A DNA stretch of 35,545 nt from Mnemiopsis leidyi (taxonomy: Eukaryota; Ctenophora; Tentaculata; Lobata; Bolinopsidae). Where the stretch lies: the NCBI GenBank assembly GCA_000226015.1, contig JH155242.1, forward strand, positions 91,459 to 127,003. Direction: 5' to 3'. Numbering within the stretch: position 1 is the stretch's first letter; each line of letters begins with the position of its first letter. The notes beneath the pieces are model-generated. The model searched no databases. It was given only the letters and a program-made list of their open reading frames with translations, and was not told the origin of the DNA. A program made the position numbers and the translations under genes. Positions 1-11,100 of the stretch are shown here, piece by piece.

Positions 1-2781
1 TATAATCTCGTCAACAATTTAGTCCCTAAATCAGTATACTAATACTATACTGTAGCTGTATACTAAATCAGTATACATTACAGTATAGCCCGTACGTGCG
101 CGTGCGTTTCCAAATTTTATTTGGACAGTTCGCGCCAACTCGCTTAGGTGGCCTGTCTTGACGTCTTGTACAGCGCGCATCCTCCCGTCATTTTATTTTC
201 CGAATGAGGGTCGGACAAAGTCAGACAAGGCTTGACTTGCTACATAATGCATGTACTCATGTAGCTCTGCTGCCGCGAAGGGTCACAACGTGAGACAAGG
301 CTTGACGAGATGATATCCGTCTAACGTTCTAACGAAACGATCTCGTTCAGCTTTAGCTGCGCGCGTGAGTCGGGTATCACCACGACAAGACAAGGCCTGT
401 CCAAATGTTGGTTCAGTTGTCGCGGTTATACCTTGTCGAGGTGTTATTCGACTCGCGCGCGGCTCACAGCTTGCTGCTCTCGCGATCCTGGATCCTGGCG
501 AAAAGTTTCATAAGAACGTTAAACGGATATCATCTCGTCAAGTGTCACTGTCAAGGTGATCATACCCGACTCTCGCAGCTCAAAGCTGAACGTATTTTCG
601 TTAAAACGGTAGACGGATATAAATGCAATCTCGTCAACTGGTTTAGTTGTCTGACTCTGTCCGACCCTCATTCGAAGCGAATAAAATGACAGAAGAGTGC
701 GCGCTGCCGCGCCGTACAACGCTTCCGATTGGTATGTTGTAGGTTGATAACCTACTGTCGCGGTGTGTGTGTGTTTGGGTGTGTGTGTGTGAAAAGCAAT
801 AAACATTCGACCTTCACTTAGAGTTAGAGAGAAACGTAATAGCAGCGAGCTGTATGAGCATCATCGCGACCAGAGATACAGATATTTGATAATTTTAGTC
901 TACTAGTCGTTGCGGACCATTTTTGAATTCAAATTTAGTGCCGCCCTTCGTTTATTGTGAGGTTACTGTTTCTATTCAACAGATTATACTGAAGCGGATT
1001 ATACACATACTTGATGAGCGTACTTCGAACAACAAAAGAAAACATTTTCGTTTCGTAATAAACAATTGATTAAATCTGATTGTTAAATAACCCGGTACTT
1101 ACCAGCTTATTTATGCCAAAAGAGTACATGATCAAAATTCCTAAAGTTTAAAAATACATGACATATACTTTGTATGCCATTCTAGAGATACGCAGTCGTG
1201 CAGGTTACGAAATTGCCCGATCAACCAGTTGGTTCTTGAATTAACCGAGAGAATGGATGGAAAAATCATCAGTTAAAACACAAAAGCGATGGTTCGTGCA
1301 GTCGTGCACCGTTTCAGGTTTCATTTCCAAGGTAACTAGGGTAACCATAACCAAGGTAGCTAAGGTGACCATTACCATGGCAACTTGCTGGTGCATGTAA
1401 CCAACGTGCTGTCAGGAAATATATTTGGAAATTATGGAGACGGTTTATGAAAATATTAAGAATACTCGGTCTCTGCTAAGCCAGTAGCGGACAAACACAT
1501 ATATTTATAAAAAGTCAGTTTACGACCCAAATAATTGAAAATATAAGATCTGATGACGAAACAGCTCCAAAGGACATAGGATAATCCTTCCTTTTTAGTA
1601 TCTTAATCTAAATTATGGGCAAAATCACGATAATTTACTACAAAATTCATCAAAATCCTCTTATAACACATCAACTGAAGATGGCCCGAAATTTTGGTAA
1701 AATTACAAAACACTGGAAGAAACCACCACCACCGCATATATTGAAAGATGATAAACCGAAATAATTACGTTATATTAGCTTACGAGGATAAAAGACACTC
1801 ATTTGGGTAGATCTGAATAGTGACGACTGATCACTAATCCAAACCTTGACCGTCGAAAATAACTACAAAAAATAATGTTTAAAAATCACTGCCATTGTCT
1901 GAAAAAAGCCGATAAAAGTATGAACTTTCTCCCCAAAATCAATATCATGTTCAGAAAAAAGTTACAGGAACATCTTATCATGAGACTAGATCTAGAGGGG
2001 TAAAAATTTAATCATCTTCGTCACGATTACAATTAAAATGTCAAAATTCGATGGAGATTGAGTCTCAATAAAAACAGCACAACGTCGGACGGTGACACAG
2101 AAATTTTTTTCCTGATTTTTAGGAGAAAACTTTTTGACGAGACGGAATGTTTTGTAGTCCCAAAAGATACAAACACCAGCCTGGTTGGCGGTGCATTTAC
2201 TTCACAATTAGTCAAATCTTTTTTTTGGGAAATCGATCTATCTGAATCTACGTAGTTGTCCATGCAGTTTTCGTTAAGAAAATGTCTGAACCTACTTTGC
2301 CAGTCAAACATGAACATGTGAGAGCGTAAGTTAAACATGAACCATCACTCACTCAGCATACAAATCACATTGAGGCTTCCTTGTTAGGGGAAATGAATTT
2401 GGCTTCAACCGCTGAACGCGCCCCCACCATTAAAACATCCCCGTGTACCGACCCAATGTTTTTGAAAATGTCTACACTACCAGAAAGGAGCAAGGAACGG
2501 CAGGTACCATGATCCAGCACACACCGTCCCTCGAACCTCCCTGGTACTTAGAAACATAGCGATTATCGCTATATCTTATAATCGTTAGAAAGCAGTCCCC
2601 TTCACCTCTCTCGCCCTGTGTCATCTGACTGATATATATAGAAGTAGCCGGGGGAATGCAGCGGAGTATACTTTTGACTGACGCGTGGGTGCGAGCGTGC
2701 ACGCGCGGCACAGCACGTGCCCCAAGGTACGTGACGTCACGATCGTGTGCACGTGCAGCTCGTCACGTGGCAATTGACGCA
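1..2781. other. 3' flank of innexin A, no supported gene
   Basis: Contains the foldback repeat at 165-720 and a short TG run near 763-792. Near 1330-1395 there are imperfect GGTAACC-type repeats. About 200 bp next to the gene A stop are GC-rich and carry three CACGTG sites. Open frames here (for example near 2033-2338) are short, overlap on both strands and carry no motif. The polyadenylation site of gene A was not identified. Confidence 0.6.
165..720. repeat. Imperfect long inverted (foldback) repeat, decayed mobile element candidate
   Basis: The stretch at about 165-230 (with CCGAATGAGGGTCGGACA) recurs inverted at about 645-720. The stretch at about 301-385 (with GACGAGATGATATCCGT and AGTCGGGTAT) recurs inverted at 513-541 and again at about 546-618. 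The right arm has an internal duplication. A direct copy of AATCTCGTCAAC sits at 4-15 and 627-638, so the array may continue to the left. No transposase frame or clear target-site duplication is visible. A foldback/MITE-like remnant is the simplest reading. Confidence 0.6.
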
Positions 2782-2942
2782 CTAGACGCTACCTTTGCCG
2801 TTTCCCTTCAAACGTTCAGCTATCAACTTGGTCGCAAGGTTAGCCATGATGGACTCGAAGACCCGCGGTGACACATTCGTCGCAACGATTTGTAGGAGAA
2901 CTCGTCCACTTGTACCAATGTTGAAGAACATGTGTTTGTAGT
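2782..2942 (-). CDS. Innexin A exon 10 (C-terminal tail and stop)
   Basis: Encodes residues 350-402, from YKHMFFNIGTSGRVLL to the end ERLKGNGKGSV, then TAG at 2784-2782. The acceptor is TTTTTCAG. The GTSGRV block occurs at the same distance after TM4 in innexins B and C, which confirms this distant exon (2 kb intron) belongs to the gene. No PDZ-ligand consensus is present at the end. Confidence 0.88.
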
Positions 2943-5116
2943 CTGAAAAAGGAATAAGATTGTTGTTTTCTAGATGCCATTAAATGTATTCTGGTTTTAT
3001 AATTAACTGTAACTGAGAAGGCTCTCAAAATTAATTAAAAAAGATCAGGAATGCAGGCTTCACGGAGATTTATGCAAATCATCTGATGTCGAGGGGTTTA
3101 AAAAAAATGAATTTCAGCTGAAAATCGAAAGGCTAAAGCGAACTACATTTCACACTTTACAGGTCGTTTATGATGTCCAGCATCGTTGACGGAAAAACCA
3201 CATGACTTTTTTGGAAATCTATCCTTTTCGTTTTGTCACAAGAACATTCGTCACATATTGTAAAGTAATATTGTGCAAGTCAAACTACAAATAAAATGCT
3301 TGTCACGTGTCACTATGTGCTTGTCACGTGTCACTATGTGCTTGTCACGTGTCACTATGTGCTTGTCACGTGTCACTATCTGCAGGTCACGTGTTAACCT
3401 ACCACCAGCCCTACTCAACCAAGCCTCTGCGACTGTTGCCGGCCCGGTCTCCCCTCTCCCTCAGCTCTTCCCGGACTTGCTGCTGAAACCGGTGCACCAA
3501 GTACACCACCAACAAGTGAAACCGGGCAGGACCAATACGGTCCAATAAGAACTGCAGGAGAAACCGGCCTGACGTCCCGGTCTTCATGTAAATCTCTCTT
3601 AGCTCTAGGAGAGAATAGTCGGTCTATAGTCGGTCTATAGTTAGTCTATAGTTGGTCTATAATAGTTAGTCTATAGCTGGTCTATAGTTGGTCTACAGTT
3701 GGTCTATAGTTGATTTATAGTTGGTCTCTAGTTGGTCAATAGTCGGTATTTCGCTGGTCAATACTTGGTCAATAGTCACGTCGATCTACAGTTGGTCTAT
3801 AGTTGGTCTATAGTCGGTCTATAGATGGTCTATAGTTGGTCTGTAGTTGATCTGTAGTTGGTCTATAGTTGAACTATAGTTGGTCTATAGTTAGTCTAAA
3901 GTCGGTCTGTAGTTGGTCGATAGTTGATATATAGTTGGTCTGTAGTTGATCTGTAGTTGGTCTATAGTTGATCTATAGTTGGTCTATAGTTGGTCTAAAG
4001 TCGGTCTGTAGTTGGTCAAAAGTCGATCTATAGTTGATCTACAGTTGGTCGATAGTTGGTCTGTAGTTGGTCTATAGTTGATCTTAAGTTGGTCTACATT
4101 TGGTCTATAGTTGATCTATAGTTAGTCTGTAGTTGGTCTATAGTTGATCTATAGTTGGTCTATACTCTGTAGTCGGCATTTCGTTGGTCATTAGTTGGTC
4201 AATAGTTGGTCAATAGTTGGTCTATAGTTGATCTATAGTTGGTCTATACTCTAAAGTCGGAATTTCGTTGGTCAATAGTTGGTCTATAGTTGGTCAAAAG
4301 TCAATTTATAGTTGATCTACAGTTGGTCTTTAGTTGATCTATTGTTGATCTATAGTTGGTCTGTAGTTGGTCTATATTCGGTCTATAGATGGTCTATAGT
4401 TGGTCTATAGTTTTTCTATAGTTGGTCTATAGTTAGTCGGAGTTGATATATAGTTGGTGTATAGTCGGTCTATAGTTGGAGTAGTTGTCAAGATAATATT
4501 ATACTCACTATGTAATAGCTCTGTCTGTGTAACTGAAGGGTTATCATGTTTGAATTTCTGTGTTTTGTATTGGTGGTCGTGGTCTGAATTCGTTCTCGTA
4601 ATCTCTCAAAAGTCGGGCTATTTTTCCTTTGCCCCTCAGTTTGAACTGCTCCAGAATATAAGCGACCAAAACCTCAAAAAAGCCGATACTGACATTGTCT
4701 AGAATGATCTCTAAGTAAATTCGGCCGGTGGTTCCTATCTGTTTATGAAGCTCGCGAAACGCGTCTGAAACATTGGAAATAGAGACTTAGGTCAGTCGTT
4801 GTCATACTTTCTTATTGTCTGTCGACCAAAATTTAATTAAGTCCGATTTTCCTTATTCAAATTGGTATTTAATTGAATTTCATACCATCCTATCAAGATT
4901 TACAACTAAAACATGTAAATGTGTAACAAAAAAGTTATCAAACTCAAAGAGACGACAAATTATCAATCTTATCTAAAAACTTACGGAGTTCATCCTTGAG
5001 GAAAGCACTGGCTAGGAGCCTCTTGTAGGAGCCCAAGACGAAGACCAGCTTTGTAAGGGCGAAGAGGACGGACAAACAGTTGCAAGCAATGCAGAAAATA
5101 ATGGCGAACCTGTAAA

Positions 5117-5169
<53 letters not shown>

Positions 5170-8100
5170 GTATTTAAGTAAGTGTGTTTAAGTAAGTCAG
5201 TTTGAACCTAGGTAGTATCCAAAAAGCCGACAAAATGTGGAACAGTTCCACATTTGCTGGAGTTGGTTTTGTGAAACCTGCCCAGAGTATCTTGTAACAA
5301 AAGTGTAAAACAATAAAAAACAAAATGTGACAAGGACCAACCAGAGGATGAGGAAGAGATATTGGTTGATAACGTTGGGAGCCAACACACACATGCCCTG
5401 TTCCTCCTCGAGACCTGGAATACACGGTTAAGTTAACCTGGACTAAATTAATGTGTTTATACTACTCCAGAAAGTTAATTTCTTATATCTATATACTTCA
5501 GAAAGTAAATTTCTTATATTTATAAAAAATTGTTATGGCACATTATCTTCAAAAGATGATTGCTGATGATTTGTTAATAAAGCCAATTATCCCATAGCTC
5601 TTCAAGCCACTGCTCATGAGCAATCTTATGAAAACACTAGGCTGTTGGACTTAATGAGAAGACCAATGTCGGGAGGGAGGTACCAGGTTTATGCTAATTG
5701 CTTTTTTCTTTGTAAAATGTGTATAAAGTTTTATAGTTTTACAGATAGGACCGTTTACAGAACAGCTAATGAACTTGATCTCGACAAAGTTAGGCAAATC
5801 TGAAGATCAGGACACCCTTAAACTTTAAAAAGCCGATTAGATGTCCAAAAAAAGGAGCAACTTACCGGTAGGTCCCCATCGTTTGATCTCACAAGCGACC
5901 ATCTTGGGGAAGAGTTTGTCTTTAACGAGAGTCGTCTCGTTGTCTCCCTCGGGCAGGGAGGTCGCCCACTCGCTCCCGTACGAGACAAAGGAGCCGATGT
6001 GGAACATCTCGTCCGTAAGGTAGAGGGCCAGAATACTGAAATAGTGTGATTGTTTAGGTCACGTGATGGTGCTACTCGATACTGATTGGCCGTATCTAAC
6101 TGCTCATTGGTCAACGGTTGTCACGTGTGCGTGATACGATAATGTGTAATATAAATGCCATTTTATATTGATTAGTTAATTTGGTCATTGACTTCTCATT
6201 CATCAATTGATACTAATTGGATATTTCCTAAAGCTCCGAGTGATTTCTTATACTATAGAGAAAACGTCTTTTATATTGTCTTTTATATAGAAAATGTAAT
6301 TTATATAGAAAAATGCATTTTATTATCATTACAAATTTACGAACTTAAGCCGCAATTTATGGTATTCCACTGCACAGTTATACTGGTTTCTAGGTCTTGG
6401 CCTTACAATTTATTATGACTTATCCAAAGATTGCACGTCTTAATCAAGCTAGCAATCAGTAAAGTTACACGTGATCTGATCAATACAAGATAAAAAATAA
6501 GGCTTGTACGTGATCATACCAGCAGTGTCATTAAAAATGGTTTAAACTAATTTAGTAATTTACAGAAAAAAAGGTATAACCAGATGGGATTTAGCGTTAA
6601 ATACTGACTAATTGGGTAAACTAAAACTGCTGACTACACGTTTACTAAATTGCCAGTAGAAAGTTTAGCACTCGAGATCGGGATGAGGAGCACTGCTCTT
6701 AGTTCGAAGTTTTCGGGCTAATCTAACACGTCACTAATTTGCAGATTATATCTCCTATTTGCCTACACCAAACAGAGATTTTCAACTCCGGGCCGGTTAA
6801 TATAAAATCTCTCAGTCCCTTAAAAAGGAAATTTAAATCTGGATTTAGCAGATACGAACTAATAAGTTAAACTAACTTTGTAGCACAAACTCTAAAAAGA
6901 AGAAACTATATTTATAGCTTGTTACCTGATGATCAGATAGAGCACCTTGACGAGCATAACAATGAAGAAAAGTCGGTGTTTTTCAGTCAGGATAGCGAAG
7001 ATTGTGTTCTCGTTCATGAAAACGTTCAGTTTGTAGAAGAGCCACATGCTAGCTTTTTCGGCCATGCAGTTCTGGTCACCTGTAAATATTATCATCATTA
7101 GTTCGGACTATGGAGTACTTAAGGTTTTCACGCAATTTATCAAATTTTACTTGAAGTATATAGCTGTGTTTCTTGGAGTAGATATTGGTGTTTCTTGAGG
7201 TTAGCTCCAAGTTACGACTATTTGATACTTTCCGAAGGTGAAAATTCTGAGTTACGTATGCTAAAAAGAACTTGGTGCTGGGAAATAGACAAGATTTCTA
7301 ATCGTTAGTCTATCCATTTCTACTCGTTAGTCTCCCCAAACTGTGGCACTTTATAATCGAATGTCCGAGATTCAGAACTTAGTCGACTTGGTAAATTTTC
7401 CGCGGACTTTAACGCAACAGAAATCATTAAAATGTGCTGAGTATTACAGATTCAAGAAATAGCACATTGGTTTAAAGTTCAACTACACTTGCCCCTCAAT
7501 AGCAGTCTCCTGAAAGTAAACTTTAATACTTATGTCAGAAACATAACCTACAGGGCCGCACCGTGCTGCCCTTTATTTTTGGAACATGACCTAATGTGCC
7601 CCAATGTTACGAGAACACGTCCTCAGCGGACAATGGATCTTCGTCATTTTGCGGCATTAATCCGTCGTGTAATGGTGGAGTCAAATTGACGTACAATTTA
7701 ACGAAAGGGAAAAATTCTGAAACAAATTGTGAAGGCTCGGACAACACATTTCAATATGTCAGGTTGTTTTAAGTTTTTTTAAAGCCAAATCGTTTGAATG
7801 TACCGCGGACAGGTATCACTCCAACAGTCCGTGATGAAATTTAAATTTGTTTTAGTTGAAAATCTCAAAATATTAACGTAAGCTTTTTTATGTTAATTCT
7901 CAGGAATTTCACCTAGAAACAATTGTGAAGACTTTAACTTTTAGACAGGAAACTGCTGGCTAGTTCTTGAATAACGTCATTCATATTTTAGCGTTCTGTA
8001 AGCGACCTTTAATAATATAGCATAAGGTCATTCACTCACACCCGACCTGAAGTTCTAATGTTCTCCATTGGCCCCGCAGATTTAACATAACAACATTCTG

Positions 8101-11100
8101 GTCACCCTTAAAATTTATCATTTCAACCAACCAAACGTCTTGAATAAATCTCACCGCAAACGAGAGGACAGTTGAACCTCCAGTTATATTTTATGTCCGT
8201 TATTAAAATGGTTCGCTGACCCCCATCCGCCATTCGACAACCTCCTTTGATGTCTAGAAACTTAATACGCGATCATTCTAGGAGCCGCACGTTTTATAAT
8301 TATTTTTATATTACTCTTCTTGAAGATGATAATTAAAAATAATTTGTCGGGACCACTTTATCGATAGGTAAGCAAATTGGTACGATGGGGTTTATTGGCT
8401 TGAAAATAAATTTTCTGCTTTTATGCATGATCAAACAGACCTTGAAATTATATTTCATTACACCAGAGACAAATCGTTGCATAATGGTTGAAATAATTTA
8501 GGTTATTACATAATTTCTATTTAGTAAGGATGGAGAAAATTACAGGGCGAGACCTGACGTTATGTCTATACATAGTTTTTCAGGTTTGGGTCTTTAAAAT
8601 TGGGAAAATATGTCTGAAGTGTGTTGTAAGCAAGGTCTTATGGTAAATAATATGACGGCATAATAAACAATTCACATGGCTTACCTTCGTCAACAATAGG
8701 GTTGTGGAGCATTTGGATGAGGGGTTTGAGGTCGCCAACGCCGAAATGTTTGTAGATGAGATAAGGGAAGAAGAAGGCGGCAGCTGCGAGCCAGAAGTAG
8801 AATGGAACCCATTGGTACCATAAGTGGTAGACTCTGAAATTTGAAGTTTAATCCAGGGCGAAATGGGAAATTTACATTTTCTACACTGCGACAGATACAG
8901 TTTATACAGTTTATACTATCAAAGTTTATAATTTCAAAGTTTATACCACTACAGTTTATACTACTACAGTTTATACTACTACAGTTTATACTACTACAGT
9001 TTATACTACTACAGTTTATACTTCTACAGTTTATAGTACTACAGTTTACAGTACTACAGTTTATACAACTACAAAATGAAGTGTTGACCTAGTCCCAGTG
9101 TGTCTGGCTCTACATTTAAGGTTACTGTTCATAAGTCTAGCCGGTCTGTCCGGCAGGGCCGTTACGTTAGTCTGGCTTCTGGGCTGCTCTGTACTTGAGG
9201 ACATCCAAATACCCATGGGCCAAGCCCAATATGGCCGAGAACTTTGATTAGATCGGCTAATGTTGGTGGGTTCTGAGTGAGGGTAGGCTGTTTGGAGAGA
9301 GTGTGTGGTTGAGGGACTAGTTGTTTGTCCTGATGTTTCCGACTTTTTACTTGAAATTAAACTAAGGGTTGTACGATTGTTGTCAGTCTTAGCTGGAAGT
9401 GTAAGTCTGTGTTGTAGGGTTGAATTGTGTGTCTGCTGAGTTGTATTGACAGAGGTCACGTGATACGGCTCAGTTTTCAGGATATTACCCAGAACGATAT
9501 TGGATGGAACACTAGATTGGAGAGGTACAGTTGTACTGTAACTGTTAGCTGACTGATATGTAAAGTTTTTAACAGTCTTGGTCTGTGATAAGTTAGCGCT
9601 AATTTTCTCTGATAAGCTAGCGTTAATTGTCTGTTTGGTTTCTGTGTCTGTTTGACTGGAACCCAATAATTTCCTTTCTGTTACCCCCGCACAACTGTAG
9701 ATAAAATGTTTTCAGATTTTTATTTAAATTTTATCAAATAATCCAAAATTTCGACAATGTTGCAGCGTATATGTCCGTCCGTTGACCAAAATTGAAATGT
9801 AGTCGTCGATTTTTCATTCAATCATTCTTATTTCATGTCAAGATCACATCTGAAAACATCTTATCAAAAATGTGGAAAGAATCGGTCTCGAAGTTGGTAA
9901 TCTTCTACCATCCAGTCAGGACGGACACATATACAAATATTGTCACCCTATATCATCAAATATCACATACGACAGTTGTTTAGTCTCACTCGACATTCTT
10001 ACATCACGAGGTCCCGACAACACATTCCAGGGAACCATTATATTATGCGAGGTTTGTAACCCGAGTCCGGTTTCTAGTCCTTACAATAACCATTGTTGTG
10101 ACCCTCACGTGATCGTGAAATCACACCCTTGCTCGGCCAATGGGAGGCCGCGAACGTGACAGTGTGACCAATCAGACAACGTGCACGTGTCATTACGTTA
10201 AGACACGTGGCGCGCAGTAATTAAGTCTTAGGAGATTACTACATCTCTCGTTCGCCACCTGGTTTCTCAGGCAACCACCACATGGGGCACAAAAAGTATA
10301 TGTTCCCTATTCAGCCTTATGAGCTGGAAGGCTGTGTTATACGGTACACAGTTCATTTTAAACCGGTTCATCTCAAACCGGATAGTCTGTGTCTAATAAA
10401 AACATAATTCCTAAAGTTGAACATGACGGTTAATAAGAAACATTTACAAGTCTATATCTCACGGTAAAATATTTCCCGTTTTGACAGAGCGACAACTAAT
10501 TGAGAGCTGAGCTGGTAAATTGAGTGTAACCCAATCTACCAGTTCAGGAGAACACACAACACGACATTGGATCAGAACACCTAAGTCATCACCTTGATGT
10601 GTACAGTTCACATATTTGTAAAGCAGGAGGGCCTTACTTAAGATTGGAATGTGTCCCGATTGGGGGCGAGACAAAAATTCAAATGTCACACAAATACGAT
10701 GAAACAAACAAATAATCAATCAAAAAACAAACAAACAGACTGACCTTGTGGGTGGTTTGACTGTTTCAGGGTCGGGGCAGGACACTCGGCCTCCATTTAT
10801 AAGTTCCCGCTCGATACAGGTGGGCATGTCCTCAGGGATGACACCTGCGGGAGCAAACGGGAGTTGAGAAAATGGGAACAAAAGGGTAAAGGCGAGAGTA
10901 AACAGGAAATGATAATAAAATATTGCTTAATGAAAGGTAATTCTGTCAAGATTTCAGATGTTAAAACCAAAATTGTCTACAAAAATTTACTGATAGCAGT
11001 AATCGAAAATGACCAACGGGTCTAAACTGAAAATTCAGCGGTAACCAAAATTTTAATAACCCAAATAAATAGCGAAACGTAGCCATGGCGGGGAGTTTTA

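Larger units (their letters stand above)
2943..4984 (-). other. Intron 9 of innexin A
   Basis: The 2042-nt intron between the TM4 and tail exons. It holds a 21-bp minisatellite rich in CACGTG (about 3300-3400) and a roughly 860-bp 12-bp satellite (3617-4479), so nearly half of it is tandem repeat. No additional exon is seen. Confidence 0.8.
8834..10744 (-). other. Intron 4 region of innexin A, containing the putative cassette exon
   Basis: The 1911-nt interval between the exons for distal ECL1 and TM2. It is divided by the mucin-like open segment into a 1050-nt upstream part, with CACGTG at 9457 (inside the open segment), 10106, 10184 and 10204 and a CCAATCA at about 10169, and a 255-nt downstream part filled by a 15-bp tandem repeat. 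Confidence 0.75.

Noticed and set aside
2033..2338. Minus-strand 101-codon and plus-strand 65-codon frames left of innexin A
   Set aside because: Both strands open over the same short AT-rich stretch, no motif, no exon structure.
5332..5342. Alternative donor CTT|GTCACA for innexin A exon 8
   Set aside because: It matches the gene C donor position but is phase 0 against a phase-2 exon 9, so it would shift the frame and destroy TM4 and the conserved tail.
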